From positions 2,108,001 through 2,172,000 of the forward strand of contig NZ_BOSI01000001.1 of NCBI RefSeq assembly GCF_018403265.1: DNA of 64,000 nucleotides. Direction: 5' to 3'. Shown in pieces: positions 36,196 through 45,202 of this stretch. The position numbers were made by a program, and so were the translations under genes. The stretch comes from Paenibacillus sp. J31TS4 (GTDB taxonomy: Bacteria; Bacillota; Bacilli; Paenibacillales; NBRC-103111). Position 1 is the first letter of the stretch. Each line of letters begins with the position of its first letter. Below the pieces are notes generated by a model. The model saw only the letters and a program-made list of their open reading frames with translations, was not told where the DNA came from and searched no databases.

Positions 36196-36232
36196 GACGA
36201 GAGAAACTCCGCTTCCGCCCTAAAGGCATAGC

Positions 36233-36272
36233 AAAGCCCCGGCTCCTTCTGCGAGGAGGCCGGGGCTTTGTT
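36233..36272 (+). terminator. intrinsic terminator of the cupredoxin gene
   Basis: AAAGCCCCGGC and GCCGGGGCTTT arms followed by TGTTG. Confidence 0.8.
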
Positions 36273-36370
36273 GTGCATAAGGAGCTTGAGCTTCCCTACA
36301 GCAGGCGGTCCCGTCCGGTGTCCGCACCGAGCGAAGCTCCCGGTGCGTGCTCGGCGTCACGCTCTTCTCC

Positions 36371-36961
36371 TCAGACCGAAGGGGGAGAGGGAGCGAACGG
36401 CAGGATCGGCAGCTGGACGAGCTGCTCCATCACCCGGGTGACGCCGTCCATGAAGATAGGCGCGAGCCGGGATTCGGCCAGCCAATGCTGAAGCGGGTCC
36501 GACGGAAGCACCGTCAGCAGATAGAGCGCAATCCCGATCAAGACGAGGCTCTCGAGGCCGGCCAGCAGCGCCCCCGACCAGCGGTTCAACGCGTTCAGGC
36601 CAGGCGCTCGGGCCATCAGGTTGAGCACGGAGCCGATCAGCGCCAGCACCAGCTTGACCGACAAAAACAAGAGGGCGAACGCCAGCACATTGTAAAGGTA
36701 GGTTTCGAGCTTGAAGCGTGTAGTCAGAAATTCATAGCTCGAGCCCTCCGTCCACGTCCGGAGCGGAATCCACGCGGCCAGACGAGAGGCGAGCTCGCCG
36801 TACAGAAAATAAGCGGTCAGGAAAGCGATGACCAGCCCGGCCACGGAGATGAGCTGGGTGATCAGCCCTCTCCGGTAGCCGACGGCCAGCGCCAGCAGCA
36901 CGACGACAACAATTCCGGCATCGACCGGGCTCCACCCGGTCCAAAACGATTCCACGGCCAT
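36371..36961 (-). CDS. CvpA family membrane protein (YshB-like)
   Basis: A 196-residue protein with four hydrophobic segments (about 15-50, 85-110, 130-150) and the conserved VDAGIVVVVLLALAVGYRRGLITQLISVAG opening of the CvpA/colicin V production family. The gene order pheT-zapA-cvpA is the same as in B. subtilis. The stop of zapA (36978) is 17 bases upstream. Role in Firmicutes unknown; it may act at the membrane with the ZapA protein. Confidence 0.85.
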   Translation of the reverse strand: MAVESFWTGWSPVDAGIVVVVLLALAVGYRRGLITQLISVAGLVIAFLTAYFLYGELASRLAAWIPLRTWTEGSSYEFLTTRFKLETYLYNVLAFALLFLSVKLVLALIGSVLNLMARAPGLNALNRWSGALLAGLESLVLIGIALYLLTVLPSDPLQHWLAESRLAPIFMDGVTRVMEQLVQLPILPFAPSPPSV

Positions 36962-36977
36962 CTATTCGTTCGCCGCC

Positions 36978-39900
36978 TTACGAACGGGGAGTCGGCTCTT
37001 CCATGACCAGCTCGATCCATTCGTTGAATTCCTTCTTCAGCTTCTCGTACTCGTCCTGCAGCGCACGGTGCTCCTCGGCGAGGCGGTCGCCTGCCGCCCC
37101 GGCTGCCGCTGCTTCTCGGGCGCCCTGCAGCTCCTCCCGCATCGCGTCCGCCTGGCTGCGGGCCTGCGCCGCCTCCCGCTCGAGCCGCTCGTTCGCCTCG
37201 CGCAGCTCGGCCAGCAGCCGCACCTGGCGCTCGCGCTCTTCCTCTAGCGAGGCGAGCCGGCGCTCGTGCGATTCGTTCGCTCCCGACAGGGAAGCGGTCG
37301 CCTGCTCGATGCGGTCCTTCTCTTCCTGCAGCTGAGCCAGCGTGCGCTCCGCTTCTTCCTTCGCCTGGCGGAGTGCGGCTTGTTCCCGCTCGCTCGCTTC
37401 CTTGGCTTCGCGCAGCATCGTCAGCTCGCGGATCTTGCCGCTGTGTTCCTGCCGGAGAGCAGTGAGCTCTTCCTTGAGGCCGTCCTTGGCCTGCCGGAGC
37501 ACACCCGCCTCCTGCTCCTTGCGCTGCTTCTCGAGCCGCGCCGCCGTAAGTGCCTGCTCCAGCTGCTCCGCCTCCCGCTTGAGCCGCTCGTACCCCTTGC
37601 TCGACTCGCGCTGGCGGTTCGTCAGCTGCTCGGCCTCCGCTTTGCGCCGGCGGCCGTCCTCCTTGGCTTGCTCCAGCTCGCCGCGCAGCTGCTCGAGCTC
37701 CTGTCGGCTCTCCTTCTGCTGGCTCTCCAGCTGCTCGGCGAGCCGGGCCAGCTGAACGCCCTGCTCGTCAAGCCGCGCCTTGAGCTCGGCGTTCTCGCGC
37801 TCCGTCCGTTCTGCCGTCTCGACCTGCTTGGCGTGCTCGGCGAACAGCTCCTCGAAGTCGCGGGCCGCCTGCAGCTCCCGCTCCATCGCCTGTCCTGCGT
37901 CCTCCCGCGCTGCCTGCAGCCGCGCCTCGCTCTCCTTGCCCGCTTCGGCCAGCCGGGCCTGCAGCGCCTCAAGCTGCTCCTGCAGCCTGCGCGCTTCGGC
38001 TGCGCCCCGCTCCTGCTCCGCCTGCACGGCCTCCGCCAGCCGCGCCTCGGCCGCGCGGGACTCGGCAGCTGCCTGCTCCGCTGCCTGCGCTTCGGCGGCG
38101 CGCACCTGCTCCAGCTCGCTGCGAAGCGCTTCGGCCGTCTCAGCATGGCGCCGCTTCTCCGAAGCGAGCTGCGCCTCGGCTCCCTGCAGCCGCTCCTGCA
38201 GCTTCCTCGCTTCGGCCGCCGCGTTCGCCTCCGTCCGGCGAACCGTCTCCGCCATGCGGGCTTCGGCCGACGCAGCCGCTTCGGTCGCGCGGCTCTCCGC
38301 TTTTTTGAGGACTTCGGCAGCACGTGCCTCTGCGGCCTGCTTCTCCATGGCCGCGCGGGCCTCCACCTGCTTCGCCTCGGCACGCGCCTGCTCAAGCGCA
38401 GACGCGTTCTCCGCGGCGCGGCTCTTCTCGGCCGCGAGCTCCGCCTGCAGCGCGTTCAGCCGCTCCTGCAGCCGCCCGGCCTCCTCGCCGGCGCGGGCCT
38501 GCGCCTCGCGGATCGCCTCCGCGGCCAGCGCTTCCGCAGCGCTCGCTTCGGCCGCAGCCTTGGCCTTGGCCGCCTCTATAGCCTCCGCCGCCTGCGCCTC
38601 CGCCGTCCGCACCGCCTCGGCGGCCTGCGCCTTGGCTGCGTTCACGGCGGCCTGCGCGCGGGCTTCGGCCATCTTGATCGCTTCGGCGGCGCGGGCCTCG
38701 GCGGTATGCTTGTCCGCCGCGGCGCGCTCCAGCTCCTGCGCGGCCTGCTCCGCCGCGAGAGCCGCTTCTTCGCGTGCCGCGCGCAGTTCCTCGGCCGCCA
38801 GCTCCTGTGCGGCCTTCGCCTCCTCGGCGCTCCGGGCGAGCGCTTTGGCGGCATCGTCCGCCGTCTGCTCCGCCTGCGCCTTCACGAGGCGAATCTCCTC
38901 CTCCGCGCGCACCTCGGCGGCCTTGGCCTCGTCCGTGCTGCGGACAAGCTCCGCACGGACCTGCTCGAGCTCGCCGCGCAGCGTGCCGACGCGCTCGAGA
39001 TGCCGCTGCTTCTCGCCGGCCAGCTGCGCCTCCGCCGCCTGGACGCTGTCACGCAGCGTCTTGGCCTCGGCGGCGGCGCGGGCCTGCTCGGCGCGCAGCT
39101 TCTCGGCCGCTGCGGCCTCCGCCGCGCGCAGCTGCTTCGCCGCCTCCTCCCGGGCGGCGCCAATCTCCGCCGCCGCCTTGCGCTCGGCGGCGTCCACCGC
39201 TTCTGCCGCGCGGGCTTCGGCGGCCGCGATCGCTTCCGCCGCGCGGGCCTCCGCGGCGCTCTTGTCGGCCGCCGCCTGCTCGAGGGCGGCCGCCGCTTCC
39301 TCCGCCGCGAGCTCTAACGCGGCGCGGGCTTCGTCCTCGGCCTTGATGCGGGCGGCGCGGGCCTCCTCCAGCTCGCCGCGCAGCGCCTCGGCCGTCTCCG
39401 TATGGCGGCGCTTCTCCGAGGCGAGCTGCGCCTCGGTTCCCTGAAGCCGATCCTGCAGCTTCTTGGCCTCGGCAGCCGCGCGAACCTCCATCTGGCGGAC
39501 CGTCTCCGCCATGCGGGCTTCGGCCGAAGCGATCGCTTCGGAGGCACGGGTCTCTGCCTGCTTGACCGCCGCTGCGGCGCGCGCCTCCGCGGCCTTCTTC
39601 TCCTCCGCGGCGCGGGTCTCCGCCTGCTTCGCCTCCGCGCGCGCCTGCTGCAGCGCCGCCTTGGCCTGCTCGAGCTCCTTGGCCAGCGACTGGGACTGCT
39701 CGGCGTGCCGCTTCTTCTCGGCCGCCAGCTGCGCTTCCGCGCTGCCGATCCGCTCCTGCAGCTTCTTGGCCTCGGCAGCCGCCTGGGCGCGGAGCGTCTT
39801 GCTCTCCTCCGCCGCCAGGTCGAGCGCCGCCTGCGCGTCCTCGGTCGCCTTCTTGTACGCCGCTTGGGCCTGGTTCAGCTCCCCGCGCAGCGAGAGGAGC

Positions 39901-40244
39901 CGCTCCTCCTGCTTCTTCTTCTCCTCGGCGAACTGAGTCTGCACGCCCGTGAGACGCTCCTGCAGGCGGGCCAGATCCTGCGCCGCCTGGTCCGCCCGGC
40001 TCTTCACCGCCTCGAATTCCTTCATTTCGTCGTTCATGCGGAACGCCTCGTTCGCCATATTGACCGCGGCAAGCACCGCAATCTTCACCGAATCGAGGCG
40101 CGAATTCGCACTCGCAATCTGATGCATATGTTCATCGACGTAAGCCGCTACTTCCCGGATATACCGCGTGCTCGCCGAGCTCATTAACTTATAAGTTGCG
40201 CCATATATGTCAACCTGGACCGATGTCTTCTCTTCCATGTTCAT
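36978..40244 (-). CDS. zapA: giant ZapA: ZapA head plus about 980-residue coiled coil
   Basis: ZapA normally is an 80-100-residue FtsZ-ring-bundling protein. Here residues 1-90 are a full ZapA domain (KTSVQVDIYGATYKLMSSASTRYIREVAAYVDEHM; NSRLDSVKIAVLAAVNMANEAFRM) and residues about 95-1060 are an almost unbroken Ala/Glu/Arg coiled coil. The tail (1061-1088) is non-repetitive: ALQDEYEKLKKEFNEWIELV. A module beginning LQERL..EAQLA.EK.RH recurs near residues 94, 162, 263, 397, 592 and 682. ATG 40244 has AGGAGGAAA upstream, and a strong terminator separates it from pheT. No signal peptide, membrane helix or stop codon interrupts it. Family knowledge: ZapA self-associates and crosslinks FtsZ. Inference: this form could be a long spacer or scaffold at the septum. 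Confidence 0.9.
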   Translation of the reverse strand: MNMEEKTSVQVDIYGATYKLMSSASTRYIREVAAYVDEHMHQIASANSRLDSVKIAVLAAVNMANEAFRMNDEMKEFEAVKSRADQAAQDLARLQERLTGVQTQFAEEKKKQEERLLSLRGELNQAQAAYKKATEDAQAALDLAAEESKTLRAQAAAEAKKLQERIGSAEAQLAAEKKRHAEQSQSLAKELEQAKAALQQARAEAKQAETRAAEEKKAAEARAAAAVKQAETRASEAIASAEARMAETVRQMEVRAAAEAKKLQDRLQGTEAQLASEKRRHTETAEALRGELEEARAARIKAEDEARAALELAAEEAAAALEQAAADKSAAEARAAEAIAAAEARAAEAVDAAERKAAAEIGAAREEAAKQLRAAEAAAAEKLRAEQARAAAEAKTLRDSVQAAEAQLAGEKQRHLERVGTLRGELEQVRAELVRSTDEAKAAEVRAEEEIRLVKAQAEQTADDAAKALARSAEEAKAAQELAAEELRAAREEAALAAEQAAQELERAAADKHTAEARAAEAIKMAEARAQAAVNAAKAQAAEAVRTAEAQAAEAIEAAKAKAAAEASAAEALAAEAIREAQARAGEEAGRLQERLNALQAELAAEKSRAAENASALEQARAEAKQVEARAAMEKQAAEARAAEVLKKAESRATEAAASAEARMAETVRRTEANAAAEARKLQERLQGAEAQLASEKRRHAETAEALRSELEQVRAAEAQAAEQAAAESRAAEARLAEAVQAEQERGAAEARRLQEQLEALQARLAEAGKESEARLQAAREDAGQAMERELQAARDFEELFAEHAKQVETAERTERENAELKARLDEQGVQLARLAEQLESQQKESRQELEQLRGELEQAKEDGRRRKAEAEQLTNRQRESSKGYERLKREAEQLEQALTAARLEKQRKEQEAGVLRQAKDGLKEELTALRQEHSGKIRELTMLREAKEASEREQAALRQAKEEAERTLAQLQEEKDRIEQATASLSGANESHERRLASLEEERERQVRLLAELREANERLEREAAQARSQADAMREELQGAREAAAAGAAGDRLAEEHRALQDEYEKLKKEFNEWIELVMEEPTPRS

Positions 40245-40278
40245 TCGTTTCCTCCTCCCCGGGTCTTTTTTTCGCCAT

Positions 40279-40333
40279 GAAAAAAAGAGCCGGTCTTATC
40301 GTCCATTCTAAATACTTCGATAAGACCAGCTCT
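40279..40333 (-). terminator. strong intrinsic terminator after pheT
   Basis: Minus-strand AGAGC..GGTCTTATCG and CGATAAGACC..GCTCT arms around a 16-base loop, then TTTTTTTC. It ends the pheST transcript, so zapA must have its own promoter or depend on read-through. Confidence 0.85.
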
Positions 40334-40343
40334 ATTTCCTTCT

Positions 40344-42785
40344 CTATTTGCGTAGTTCCGCCTCAAAAGATTGTTCCAGCGCGGCTACGACCTTGCCGTT
40401 CAGCTCCGTCACTTCCTCATCGGTCAGCGTCCGCTCGGGGTGCCGGTACACGAGAGACAGCGCGACGCTCTTCTTGCCTTCGCCGAGCCGCTCTCCCGTG
40501 TAGACGTCGAATACCTCGATCGACTCGAGCAGCGAACCGGCGGTTTCCCGCGCCGTTTGCTCCATGCTGCCGACCGCGACGCCGCTGTCCACGACAAGCG
40601 CCAGATCGCGGGTCATGGCCGGGTACCGGGGCAGCGGTGCATACTGCACGGAGAAGTCCGCGAGTCCGCAGAGTGTATCCAGCTCGAGCTCCGCCAGGTA
40701 GGTCTCCTCCAGATCGTGCGTCCGCTGAAGATCCGGATGCAGCTGGCCGATCGTTCCGAGCACAGCCTCGCCTTCTTCGGTCCGGACCACCACCTCGGCC
40801 GTGCGGCCCGGATGGTAGCCCTCCGGCTGCGCGCTCCGGTATTCGGCCGGAACGCCGAGATAGGAGGTCAGCTTCTCAACTACGCCCTTCAGGTCGTAGA
40901 AGTCGGCCTTGGCCGGCTTGCCGGACCAATGGGCGCCTTGGCGGCTGCCCGTCCACAGGATGGAAAGCAAGAGCCGCTCCTGCGGCAGCGAGCCGAGCTC
41001 CTTCTCCTGCGTCAGGAACACCTTGCCGATCTCGAACACGGCGACATCGTCGATGCTCCGGTTGCGGTTGTACTCGGCGATCTCGAGCAGGTTCGGTACG
41101 AGGCTCGTGCGCAGCGTGCTGCGCTCCTCGCTCATCGGCATGGCGAGACGAATCGGACGGGCGTCCGCATAACGGCCCCGGAACCTCTCCCGCTGCGCCT
41201 CGGGTACGAACGAGTAGCTGATCACCTCGTGCAGGCCGCTCTGGGTAAGCAGCTGCCGGACCGCCCGGCGCACCTGCTGCTCGCGGGTGAGCGAGCCGGG
41301 AGTCGTGACGCCGCTCATCAGTGTCGTCGGGATGTTGTCGTAGCCGTACAGGCGGGCCACTTCCTCCATTAGGTCGACATCGCGCGTCATATCCCCGCGG
41401 CGGGCAGGCACCCGCACCAATAATGCATCGTCCGCGCCCTGCTCGACGTCCAGATGCAGCCGCTTCACAATCTCCAGCACTTCGCTTGCCGTCAGGTCGG
41501 TGCCGAGGTAGCCGTTAATCCGTTCGAGCGTCAGCGAAATTTGGACGGGCTCGTGCCTGCGCGTCTCTACGTCCACGATGCCGGAAGCCGCTTCTCCGCC
41601 AGCGTACCGGCACATGAGCGAAGCCGCCCGGTTCAGCGCCGGCAGCACGGCCTCGGGATTCACTTCCTTCTCGAACCGGAGGCTCGCTTCGGAGCGAAGC
41701 CCCAGCTGGCGCGATGTGCGGCGGACCGAAGGCCCGGAGAATTTGGCGGACTCCAGCACGATCCGGGACGTCCCGGCGGTAACCTCGGAGTTCGCCCCGC
41801 CCATGACCCCGGCGATGCCGACGGCTTTGGTGCCGTCCGTAATAAGCAGCATGTGCGGCTCAAGCGCACGGTCGGCGTCGTCCAGCGTCACGAGATGTTC
41901 GCCCTCGCGGGCGGTCCGCACGTCGATTCGTCCGCCGTCCAGCGTATCCGCGTCGAAAGCGTGCAGCGGCTGGCCGTACTCAAGCATGACGTAGTTCGTA
42001 ATGTCGACGATATTGTTGATCGGCCGGACGCCTGCGGCCATGAGCCGGTTCTGCATCCAGAGCGGAGACGGGCCGATCTGCACGCCCTCGAGATAACGGG
42101 CCGCGTAGCGGTCGCACAGCTCAGGGCTGCTTACCGTCACGCTGACCTTGGAAGAAGCGGGAGCCGCTGTCTCAACAAGCCCTTCCCGCTCGTCCGGCAG
42201 CTTCACCTCGCGCCCGAGAATCGCCGCGATCTCGTAAGCCACTCCGATCATGCTGAGGCAGTCGGACCGGTTCGGCGTCAAATCCAGCTCCAGCACCGAG
42301 TCGTCGATGCCGAGCACGTCCAGAACGCTCTCGCCCACCTGCGTGGTCTCCGGCAGAACCAGGATGCCCTCCTGGATCTCCTTCGGCAGCAGCCGGTCGT
42401 TCAGGCCCAGCTCCTTGGCAGAGCAGATCATGCCCTGCGACTCGACGCCGCGCAGCTTGGCCCGCTTGATCTTGAGGCCGTCCGGAAGGCTCGCGCCGAC
42501 GAGGGCGACCGGCACCTTTTGCCCTGCGTCCACGTTCTTAGCCCCGCAGACGATCTGCAGCGTCTCGCCCTGTCCCGCGTCGACCTGGCACACGTTCAGC
42601 TTGTCGGCGTCCGGGTGCTTCTCCTTGGCGACGACATGGCCGACGACCACGTTCGTCACGCCCTTGTTCCGCTTCTCGACGATATCGACCTCGACGCCGC
42701 TTCTCGTCAGCTTCTCGGCCAGCTCTTCTGCCGTATAGCCGCTTAGGTCCACATAGTCGGACAACCATTGATAAGAGACTTTCAT
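40344..42785 (-). CDS. pheT: phenylalanine-tRNA ligase beta subunit PheT
   Basis: Forms the alpha2beta2 PheRS with PheS. At 813 residues it has the usual order: N-terminal region, tRNA-binding OB domain (about 40-150; VGHVVAKEKHPDADKLNVCQVDAG), B3/B4 editing domain, B5 domain, a pseudo-catalytic region and a C-terminal FDX-ACB anticodon-binding domain (YPAMTRDLALVVD..VFDVYTGERLGEGKKSVALSL). It follows pheS by 18 bases. Confidence 0.97.
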   Translation of the reverse strand: MKVSYQWLSDYVDLSGYTAEELAEKLTRSGVEVDIVEKRNKGVTNVVVGHVVAKEKHPDADKLNVCQVDAGQGETLQIVCGAKNVDAGQKVPVALVGASLPDGLKIKRAKLRGVESQGMICSAKELGLNDRLLPKEIQEGILVLPETTQVGESVLDVLGIDDSVLELDLTPNRSDCLSMIGVAYEIAAILGREVKLPDEREGLVETAAPASSKVSVTVSSPELCDRYAARYLEGVQIGPSPLWMQNRLMAAGVRPINNIVDITNYVMLEYGQPLHAFDADTLDGGRIDVRTAREGEHLVTLDDADRALEPHMLLITDGTKAVGIAGVMGGANSEVTAGTSRIVLESAKFSGPSVRRTSRQLGLRSEASLRFEKEVNPEAVLPALNRAASLMCRYAGGEAASGIVDVETRRHEPVQISLTLERINGYLGTDLTASEVLEIVKRLHLDVEQGADDALLVRVPARRGDMTRDVDLMEEVARLYGYDNIPTTLMSGVTTPGSLTREQQVRRAVRQLLTQSGLHEVISYSFVPEAQRERFRGRYADARPIRLAMPMSEERSTLRTSLVPNLLEIAEYNRNRSIDDVAVFEIGKVFLTQEKELGSLPQERLLLSILWTGSRQGAHWSGKPAKADFYDLKGVVEKLTSYLGVPAEYRSAQPEGYHPGRTAEVVVRTEEGEAVLGTIGQLHPDLQRTHDLEETYLAELELDTLCGLADFSVQYAPLPRYPAMTRDLALVVDSGVAVGSMEQTARETAGSLLESIEVFDVYTGERLGEGKKSVALSLVYRHPERTLTDEEVTELNGKVVAALEQSFEAELRK

Positions 42786-42803
42786 GCTCGTTGTTCCCCC
42801 TTC

Positions 42804-43844
42804 TTAGACATGCACGAACTGCTTCAGGAAGCGCAGATCGTTCGTATAGAAATGCCGGATATCGTCAATGCCGTACTTGAGCATCGCAATGCGCTCGACG
42901 CCCATACCGAAGGCGAAGCCGCTGTATTCGTTCGGATCGTAGCCGGCCATCTCCAGCACGCGCGGATGGACCATGCCCGAGCCGAGAATCTCAAGCCAGC
43001 CGGTCTGCTTACACGTACGGCAGCCGCTGCCCTTGCACATCATGCAGCTGACGTCGACCTCCGCGCTCGGCTCCGTGAACGGGAAGAAGCTCGGCCGCAG
43101 CCGGATCCGGGTGTCCTGGCCGAACATCTCCTGCACGAACTGCAGCAGCGTTCCCTTGAGATCGCTCATCCGGATGTTCCGGTCGATGACGAGTCCCTCA
43201 ATCTGCGTGAACAGATGGGAGTGCGTAGCGTCGTCGTCGTCGCGGCGGTACACCTTGCCGGGGCAGATGATCTTGACCGGCACCTCGCCCTTCATCCGCT
43301 CCATCGTGCGAACCTGCACGGGGGACGTATGGGTGCGCATGAGAATGTCGTCGGTGATGTAGAACGAGTCCTGCATGTCGCGGGCCGGATGGTTCTTCGG
43401 CAGATTAAGCGCCTCGAAGTTGTAGTAGTCCTGCTCGACCTCGGGACCTTCCGCCACGGTGTAGCCCATGCCGAGGAAAATGTCCTCGATCTCCTGGATC
43501 ACCTTATTCAGCGGATGCACCGCCCCCGCGTCCCGGCGGCGGCCCGGCAGCGTGACGTCGATCGTCTCCTTGCGCAGACGGGCGTTCGTCTCCTCGCGCG
43601 TGAGCTGCTCCTGCTTCGCTTCGAGCACCTGCTCGATCGCGCCGCGCACTTCGTTGGCCACCTGGCCGATGACCGGGCGCTCCTCCGCGCTGAGCGCTCC
43701 CATGCCGCGCAGGATCTCGGTGAGCGGCCCCTTCTTGCCGAGATACTTCACCCGCAGGTCGTTCAGCTGCTGGCTGTCCTGCGCCTGCTCCAGCTCGCGG
43801 AGGGCTTCCTCCTTCAATGCTTCCAATCGTTCTCTCATTGCCAT
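42804..43844 (-). CDS. pheS: phenylalanine-tRNA ligase alpha subunit PheS
   Basis: Catalytic subunit of PheRS, 346 residues: N-terminal coiled coil (about 1-90), then a class II core with motif 2 [26 protein letters not shown] (motif 3 region) and [16 protein letters not shown]. First gene of the T-box controlled operon. Confidence 0.97.
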   Translation of the reverse strand: MAMRERLEALKEEALRELEQAQDSQQLNDLRVKYLGKKGPLTEILRGMGALSAEERPVIGQVANEVRGAIEQVLEAKQEQLTREETNARLRKETIDVTLPGRRRDAGAVHPLNKVIQEIEDIFLGMGYTVAEGPEVEQDYYNFEALNLPKNHPARDMQDSFYITDDILMRTHTSPVQVRTMERMKGEVPVKIICPGKVYRRDDDDATHSHLFTQIEGLVIDRNIRMSDLKGTLLQFVQEMFGQDTRIRLRPSFFPFTEPSAEVDVSCMMCKGSGCRTCKQTGWLEILGSGMVHPRVLEMAGYDPNEYSGFAFGMGVERIAMLKYGIDDIRHFYTNDLRFLKQFVHV

Positions 43845-43884
43845 TTTCCTCGCTTTCCTGCGTGTACTGGGCGTCCGTCCGCGA

Positions 43885-44179
43885 ACGCAAAAAAGGCGTC
43901 TCTCCTCCCTCGAAAGGGACGAAGACGCCGTGGTACCACCCTAATTGAAAGCGAATGCGGCCTGCCGGCTCCCGTAGGAGAACCCGATGAGACGCACGCT
44001 TCCCGCTCTTCGATCATAACGGCTCGGAACCGGTACCCCCTACTGACCGGCGGCGCCGTGTTCAGGGGACTGCTCGGGAGCGAACTTCGGCAGCCGGCAT
44101 CCATCGAAAGCCGCTCTCAATCTCCGGCGGCTTCTCCCTGTCGGGTCCTGCTGCGTACTCTTCTCCGTCAATGCATTTG
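43885..44179 (-). ncRNA. T-box leader of pheST
   Basis: The minus strand has the antiterminator T-box AGGGTGGTACCACGGC (43927-43942) followed by an intrinsic terminator (GGCGTCT/AGACGCC arms, 43889-43929, then TTTTTT). The stem I region extends to the promoter about 290 bases upstream. The leader should sense uncharged tRNA-Phe; I could not pin down the specifier codon without folding. Confidence 0.93.
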
Positions 44180-44185
44180 CGATTT

Positions 44186-44214
44186 ATTATATGCAAATTC
44201 CCGAGCGGATGCAA
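44186..44214 (-). promoter_or_regulatory. promoter of the pheST operon
   Basis: Minus-strand TTGCAT (44209-44214), 17-base spacer, TATAAT (44186-44191), immediately upstream of the T-box leader. Confidence 0.65.
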
Positions 44215-44586
44215 GGACGGGATCCGTTCCGTTCTCCGGGTGGCCGCATGGCCCTGGAGCATTGACTGCTGTGTGGTCATGACGGCGGACAGGACTGCCG
44301 GCCCGCCTGTCCGCATCCGGCAGACAGGCGGGTACCTCACTTCGATCGCTGCGTGGTTCAGGTGCATCCGAATAGCGGGCAGGCGCCCAATTTGGCCGAG
44401 GCACGTGCCCGCTGGGCGGGCACATGCATACAGTGAAGCAACAAGGAAGCCGGCGGCGCCGGGATCGGTGGCCGGCAGCAGGTACGGATGCGAGCTTGTG
44501 CGGCTTCGCTCTGCTCTTCGCCCCACGGCCGGCCGGACTGCCTCCTGCGCCTTCGGCTCCCGCGATCAGGAAAGGAGATTTGTTGC
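44215..44586. other. gene-free interval with two hairpins
   Basis: No supported gene. It holds a perfect 10-bp hairpin at 44302-44332 (CCCGCCTGTC arms) and a perfect 8-bp hairpin with 3-base loop at 44405-44423 (GTGCCCGC arms). It separates the divergent pheST leader and the Gly/His/Tyr-rich gene. No promoter for the latter was pinned down. Confidence 0.5.
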
Positions 44587-44997
44587 ATGACCGAGTTGAT
44601 TCAACCGGCGGACGACCAGCCGAACCTGACGATCCGCCCGTATTCTCCGCAGTCTGACGACCGTTCCTTGTTCAATCCATCAGGTGCGGGCTTTCCCCCT
44701 CCTTACGGCTTTCCGCCCACCTACGGAAGCTACTATCCCCCGTATTATTCGTCGTATGTCGTATATGACGGCATTCCCTTCCACGGCTATGGCTTCGGCG
44801 GTTATGGGGGTTACCCCTACTTCCACGGCTATCCTGGTGGCTATCACGGAGGCTTCCCGGGGGGCTATCATGGAGGCTATCATGGAGGCTTCCCCGGGAG
44901 CTATCACGGAGGCTATCATGGGGGATATCACGGGGGCTTCTCCGAAGGCATGCACGGCGCTCACCGCCCGGTGCAGGAAGCCTCGAGCGAAGCCTGA
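44587..44997 (+). CDS. Gly/His/Tyr-rich repeat protein, coat-like
   Basis: A 136-residue protein without a signal peptide. The N terminus is Pro/Asp/Gln-rich, residues about 35-60 are Pro/Tyr-rich (PPPYGFPPTYGSYYPPYYSSY) and residues about 72-120 are short tandem repeats of the type GGYHGG(F/Y). At DNA level, 12-base units diverge only at wobble positions. ATG 44587 follows AAAGGAG. Composition resembles small Gly/His/Tyr-rich spore coat proteins; metal binding by the roughly 15 His residues is plausible. Function not shown. Confidence 0.7.
   Translation: MTELIQPADDQPNLTIRPYSPQSDDRSLFNPSGAGFPPPYGFPPTYGSYYPPYYSSYVVYDGIPFHGYGFGGYGGYPYFHGYPGGYHGGFPGGYHGGYHGGFPGSYHGGYHGGYHGGFSEGMHGAHRPVQEASSEA
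44829..44950 (+). repeat. 12-bp tandem repeat inside the Gly/His/Tyr gene
   Basis: Units of about twelve bases (GGCTATCAYGGA or GGCTTCCCBGGG) encode Gly-Tyr-His-Gly or Gly-Phe-Pro-Gly. Copy number variation by slippage is likely between strains. Confidence 0.7.
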
Positions 44998-45071
44998 CGG
45001 AACGGGGCCCCGACCGGCACCCCCAGGAATGGCCTGACTGTTCCGAAGGCGGATCGGGATTTCCCAGGGGA

Positions 45072-45118
45072 GCGAAGGCTCCGCTCCATACGGCGAGCGG
45101 GGTCTTCGCCCGTTTGTG
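45072..45118 (+). terminator. probable terminator of the Gly/His/Tyr gene
   Basis: GCGAAG..CCGCTC and GAGCGG..CTTCGC form an imperfect stem of about 13 pairs followed by CCGTTTGTG. Confidence 0.5.
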
Positions 45119-45145
45119 CGCTCGATCCTCCCCGGTCACCTATTT

Positions 45146-45175
45146 TTGACAGTGCGGCAGTGGACTTGGTACAGT
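45146..45175 (+). promoter_or_regulatory. sigma-A promoter of the aldo-keto reductase gene
   Basis: TTGACA (45146-45151), 18-base spacer, TACAGT (45170-45175), about 28 bases before the ATG. Confidence 0.7.
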
Positions 45176-45202
45176 GAGAAAAAACGGCAGGAGGGATCGC
45201 AC

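Noticed and set aside
37266-39444. Open frames of 683 and 554 residues on the plus strand across zapA
   Set aside because: They are Leu/Arg- or Ser/Ala-rich mirror readings of the Ala/Glu coiled-coil codons, without ribosome sites or known motifs.
42768-44282. 504-residue plus-strand frame over pheS and the T-box
   Set aside because: Runs through the T-box leader and is opposite to an unmistakable PheS.
44829-44950. Possible CRISPR-like or phage repeat
   Set aside because: Units are 12 bp, in frame, without spacers, and encode Gly-Tyr-His repeats.
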